From positions 1-7,860 of the forward strand of contig JAHFBD010000097.1 in assembly GCA_023250175.1 (NCBI GenBank): 7,860 nt of DNA, read 5' to 3'. The stretch is from Candidatus Melainabacteria bacterium. GTDB lineage: Bacteria > Cyanobacteriota > Vampirovibrionia > 2-02-FULL-35-15. The notes under the pieces are model-generated. The model saw nothing but the letters and a program-made list of their open reading frames with translations. It searched no databases and was not told the DNA's origin. The translations under genes were made by a program, and so were the position numbers. Every line of letters starts with the position of its first letter. Within the stretch, counting starts at the first letter, position 1. Positions 5,978 through 7,860 of the stretch are shown here, one piece after another.

Positions 5978-6382
5978 ATGGCAGGAATAACAGTACGTGA
6001 TATCAGTGCAGCTTTTGAACTAGTTAGAATACAAACAGAAAGTAGATTTCCTCAAGCACAGAAAGCAAAAAGTGAATTACCTGATTTTCTCCAACAATTT
6101 GTTGATAAAGAATATAGATCTTCCCGTTTTGATAAAAGTTACTTTGTGACTGTAGTAGATACAGCTCAAGATGCTAATGATTTAGTTATTTTACTTTTAA
6201 GCAATCCTCAAATCTACAAAGAATATAAAGCAATACCTTCTACTGAACCAAGAGTTAACTATCCTAAAGCAAAGTATATTGATGCTCATATAAAAGTAAG
6301 AGAGGAAGAAGGGCTATTTCACGGAATGACTTATGCTTTAGCTGAAAATTATTTAGCACATATTGAAAGTGGGAATAAATAA
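5978..6382 (+). CDS. Unrecognised 134-residue cytoplasmic protein
   Basis: I do not recognise this protein. The start is well supported: GAGG (5967-5970) lies 7 nt before ATG 5978. It begins MAGITVRDISAAFELVRIQT and has a central strand-like segment YFVTVVDTAQDANDLVILLL (about residues 51-70), followed by charged helical sequence (YKEYKAIP, YIDAHIKVREEEGLF) and an end with YALAENYLAHIE. There is no signal peptide, and the hydrophobic VVDT...LVILLL stretch is interrupted by charged residues, so it is not a membrane anchor. No catalytic motif stands out. Gaps of 243 bp upstream and 178 bp downstream suggest separate transcription from the neighbouring small genes. Confidence 0.75.
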   Translation: MAGITVRDISAAFELVRIQTESRFPQAQKAKSELPDFLQQFVDKEYRSSRFDKSYFVTVVDTAQDANDLVILLLSNPQIYKEYKAIPSTEPRVNYPKAKYIDAHIKVREEEGLFHGMTYALAENYLAHIESGNK

Positions 6383-6483
6383 TCTTTTAAAAATTCTGCT
6401 TCTTCTTTTACTGCATCTTGAATATCAGCTTCAGAGTTGATTGTAATAACCCCTACTCTTTGAAAGTTACTTGAGGATATAGG
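6349..6483 (-). other. Protein-like antisense fragment, possible gene remnant
   Basis: On the minus strand 44 codons without a start lie between two stops and read SSNFQRVGVITINSEADIQD, then AVKEEAEFLKDYLF. The acid- and lysine-rich helix is protein-like, and no + strand gene fills most of this gap. It overlaps the last 34 nt of the gene ending at 6382. It could be chance or the remains of a minus-strand gene. Confidence 0.2.
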
Positions 6484-6520
6484 TTAAAATTACTCTTTAG
6501 AATTTTTTAATCAAAACAGA

Positions 6521-6549
6521 TTGCGATATAAATCAAGATGTGGCTTAAT
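6521..6549 (+). promoter_or_regulatory. Candidate promoter of the 6561 gene
   Basis: TTGCGA (6521-6526), a 17-nt spacer and CTTAAT (6544-6549) lie 11 nt before ATG 6561. No ribosome binding site is seen, so a very short leader or leaderless start is plausible. An alternative -10 is TATAAA at 6527-6532, but it has no good -35 box. Confidence 0.3.
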
Positions 6550-6560
6550 CGTATCAAGCT

Positions 6561-6965
6561 ATGTATCCAGTTACTCTTAACACTCAAAGAATTCCTTATT
6601 CAGGACTCATTCAGACTGCGGCAAACCCAATGGTTACAGTCGCTAGGGCCAATGATACGGCTGAACATGCTTTAGAAAATGATATGACTCTTGATTTATA
6701 TAAGCAAATGAGTGGACAAGACAAACAAAAGCTAAGGGATATGTTTTACGAAAAATACGACGATACATCTCATCCATTTATCGAATACAAAAATTTATGT
6801 ACATTAACTGAGACTGCAAAAAAAGATTTACTTTCAATTGATAACAACTCATTAGTAGTAAGTTTGGGAAGAAGCTGTATGAATTCATACAAGTATGGGG
6901 AACTATTACCCAAGCACAAAATAGGGGAAAGAAATACCGCAAAGATATGGTCAAGGGATAAGTAG
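6561..6965 (+). CDS. Unrecognised protein, probably frameshifted near its 3' end
   Basis: I do not recognise this protein of 134 residues as annotated. It starts MYPVTLNTQRIPYSGLIQTA, with a polar, probably disordered N-terminus, then helical charged sequence (LDLYKQMSGQDKQKLRDMF) and LSIDNNSLVVSLGRSC. The end as read (GERNTAKIWSRDK) looks unnatural. At GGGG (6924-6927), dropping one G moves translation into a frame that stays open for about 38 further codons to TAA 7039-7041. The restored sequence IGKEIPQRYGQGISSNAALT is protein-like. The original protein was therefore probably about 160 residues. An in-frame stop at 6546 fixes ATG 6561 as the start; there is no ribosome binding site. Either the gene is recently inactivated at its 3' end, or the base is a sequencing error or slippage site. 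Confidence 0.6.
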   Translation: MYPVTLNTQRIPYSGLIQTAANPMVTVARANDTAEHALENDMTLDLYKQMSGQDKQKLRDMFYEKYDDTSHPFIEYKNLCTLTETAKKDLLSIDNNSLVVSLGRSCMNSYKYGELLPKHKIGERNTAKIWSRDK

Positions 6966-7041
6966 CAATGCTGCATTAACGAGATTTATAGTTATCGATT
7001 TCATCGAGGAACTTGGGAAATTATATGGTTATAAAAACTAA
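6925..7041 (+). other. Displaced C-terminal frame of the 6561 gene
   Basis: This +1-shifted frame, opening after TAG 6922-6924, reads QRYGQGISSNAALTRFIVID, then FIEELGKLYGYKN, and ends at TAA 7039-7041. A one-base loss in the GGGG run joins it to the upstream frame without a gap. It has no start of its own. Confidence 0.5.
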
Positions 7042-7054
7042 AACTACATTAAAA

Positions 7055-7162
7055 AAACTTGGAGAACTAGTTCCCGCTCACTTTGTGAACGAGGTAAGAA
7101 CAATATTGTAGACCTTGTGAATCTTAACCTTGGATTGAAGGCAGCTTAGTTAATTCACCAAG
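7055..7162 (+). repeat. Dispersed tail element, copy 5 (longest, contains the 26-nt module)
   Basis: This copy contains all parts seen separately elsewhere: the AAACTTGGAG..CTAGTT start, the 26-nt module (7073-7098), the AACAAT...CTTGTGAATCTTAACC core and the GCAGCTTAGTTA end. As it stands, it encodes the end of a 28-codon ORF (ATG 7025, TAG 7109-7111) finishing KKLGELVPAHFVNEVRTIL. Removing exactly the 26-nt module restores one frame: LGELVNNIVDLVNLNLG followed by LKAA and TAG. It lies between the 6561 gene and the gene at 7213. Confidence 0.65.
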
Positions 7163-7177
7163 GCGTGCATGTACATA

Positions 7178-7206
7178 TTGCGTTATCTTAATTTGCAGTT
7201 TAATTT
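7178..7206 (+). promoter_or_regulatory. Candidate promoter of the 7213 gene (leaderless)
   Basis: TTGCGT (7178-7183), a 17-nt spacer and TAATTT (7201-7206) end 6 nt before ATG 7213. No ribosome binding site is present. The TTGC start of the -35 box recurs before the genes at 1099 and 6561. Confidence 0.35.
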
Positions 7207-7212
7207 ATTTAC

Positions 7213-7860
7213 ATGAGAATTTTTTCTTATCTTAGTTTTTTAAAACCTTCTAATTGGGTTCCAAGCAAAAGAGAATCAAGACCACAAAATTCTTCGTATG
7301 ATGTAAATCCTAGAGTGACTAATCTAGCCAAGGAAGCAATAAATTCTGAGGTATTAGCGAGTAATATTTGGGATAGCTTAGGTGAAAGTGAAAAATTGAC
7401 ATTGTTAGCTGGCAAAATAAATATTCAAGCTGAACCTAATCTAGGACAAATAGAGCAATTTATGCTTGAGCATTATGATGATAAAGATAGTGCTAAAAGA
7501 GCCCTTGAAATATTTGCTGGACCATTAAAAGCAAACTACCCGTATTCTTTTAGATCAGTAGTAAATTGCCTTACTCCGAGAGGAGGAAAGAGCATAAATA
7601 TTATATTTGCAGAACGATCAACAGGAATGAAACAAATTCATTCTGAGATTGATAAAGTAGATGAAGAACGTGTTTGGATTTTTATTCCTTCCCTTTCAAT
7701 TTGGATTGATGATACTTATAGTAAAGATGAAAGAAATGCTGGTGGTGATCCTTACCTTCGCAATTATCTTTCAAATCTTGTTCCTGAGATTGAGCTAGTT
7801 CACACGCATCCTGATAAAACTTTAAGACATCTGTATGAAGAAGGAAGTCGTTCAGCTGAA
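7213..7860 (+). CDS. Unrecognised HTHP-motif protein, possibly JAB/MPN-like; cut by window end
   Basis: The frame is open for 216 codons to the window edge, so the C-terminus is missing. The N-terminal third (MRIFSYLSFLKPSNWVPSKR, then polar helical sequence to about residue 110) is not recognised. From residue 117 it matches the truncated copy at 2799. Marked segments are KQIHSEID (140-147), WIFIPSLSIWIDDTYSKDE (155-173) and ELVHTHPDK (194-202). In the pseudogene the next segment is EGATPTSGDF. An HxHP followed by P-S/T-x-x-D resembles the metal-binding JAMM signature of JAB/MPN metalloproteases, but the gap of about 25 residues is long and the family's N-terminal Glu cannot be assigned, so this is tentative. 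The first 10 residues are mildly hydrophobic but not a clear signal peptide. The start is the first ATG and appears leaderless. Confidence 0.7.
   Translation, partial: MRIFSYLSFLKPSNWVPSKRESRPQNSSYDVNPRVTNLAKEAINSEVLASNIWDSLGESEKLTLLAGKINIQAEPNLGQIEQFMLEHYDDKDSAKRALEIFAGPLKANYPYSFRSVVNCLTPRGGKSINIIFAERSTGMKQIHSEIDKVDEERVWIFIPSLSIWIDDTYSKDERNAGGDPYLRNYLSNLVPEIELVHTHPDKTLRHLYEEGSRSAE
7699..7860 (+). repeat. Near-identical duplicate segment, copy 2 (partner 2961-3122)
   Basis: 161 of 162 bases match 2961-3122, while the 138 bp before it (7561-7698) match at only 104 positions. The switch in identity at 7699 is abrupt and lies within the coding frame. The similarity continues to the window end and probably beyond. 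Confidence 0.95.

Noticed and set aside
6538..6675. Overlapping + strand ORF from ATG 6538
   Set aside because: It is a short shadow of the 6561 gene, without a ribosome binding site or protein-like composition.
6770..6976. Minus-strand ORF antisense to the 6561 gene
   Set aside because: It has shadow-like composition (rich in Leu, Ser, Phe) and overlaps a better-supported gene.
2042..7162. The dispersed elements as integron attC sites with gene cassettes
   Set aside because: Short genes separated by repeats suggested this, but the elements lack the paired RYYYAAC and GTTRRRY core sites at their ends, their lengths are modular in another way, and pepT is opposite in orientation. No integrase is in the window.
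7227..7415. Minus-strand ORF antisense to the 7213 gene
   Set aside because: It lies within the longer + strand frame that has homology support and a candidate promoter.

Overview
The window is AT-rich bacterial DNA with ordinary bacterial coding and both classical Shine-Dalgarno starts and starts that look leaderless. Most genes are on the + strand. The four recognisable enzymes break down or scavenge peptides and amino-acid derivatives: an M49 dipeptidyl-peptidase III-like protein (cut by the window start), an N-formylglutamate deformylase-like (HutG-type) protein, an isochorismatase-fold cysteine hydrolase, and peptidase T. I cannot place the organism reliably. The many unrecognised short proteins and the gene remnants suggest a little-studied lineage.

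Layout: 1-841 (-) M49 peptidase, N-terminal part only. 842-1098 divergent intergenic region with nested inverted repeats and a possible gene remnant. 1099-1953 (+) deformylase-like gene. 1946-2134 small ORF and remnant. 2150-2791 (+) isochorismatase family. 2799-3571 (+) 5'-truncated, frameshifted copy of the gene at 7213. 3703-5001 (-) pepT. 5066-5206 (+) C-terminal gene remnant in the pepT/5279 divergent region. 5279-5734, 5978-6382 and 6561-6965 (+) three short unrecognised genes; the third probably lost its 3' end to a one-base frameshift in a GGGG run. 7213-7860 (+) intact copy of the pseudogene's family, cut by the window end.

The most unusual signal is a dispersed element found five times in gaps or gene ends on the + strand (about 2042, 3482, 5147, 5795 and 7055). 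Read in one frame, three copies encode nearly the same peptide tail (LVN-D/N-V-x-H-x-x-NL), and several of their differences are synonymous. A fourth copy (7055) returns to this tail if a 26-nt hairpin-like module (7073-7098) is removed exactly. The fifth copy (3482) carries the same 26-nt module at the same place and is the frameshifted C-terminus of the 2799 pseudogene. These elements therefore look like recombining 3'-end coding cassettes or gene remnants rather than plain non-coding repeats.

The second strong signal is the pair of homologous genes at 2799 and 7213. They are about 75% identical over 138 bp and then switch abruptly to 161 of 162 identical bases up to the window end, as expected for recent gene conversion or recombination. 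The family carries an HTHP...PTSGD arrangement resembling a JAB/MPN metalloprotease site.
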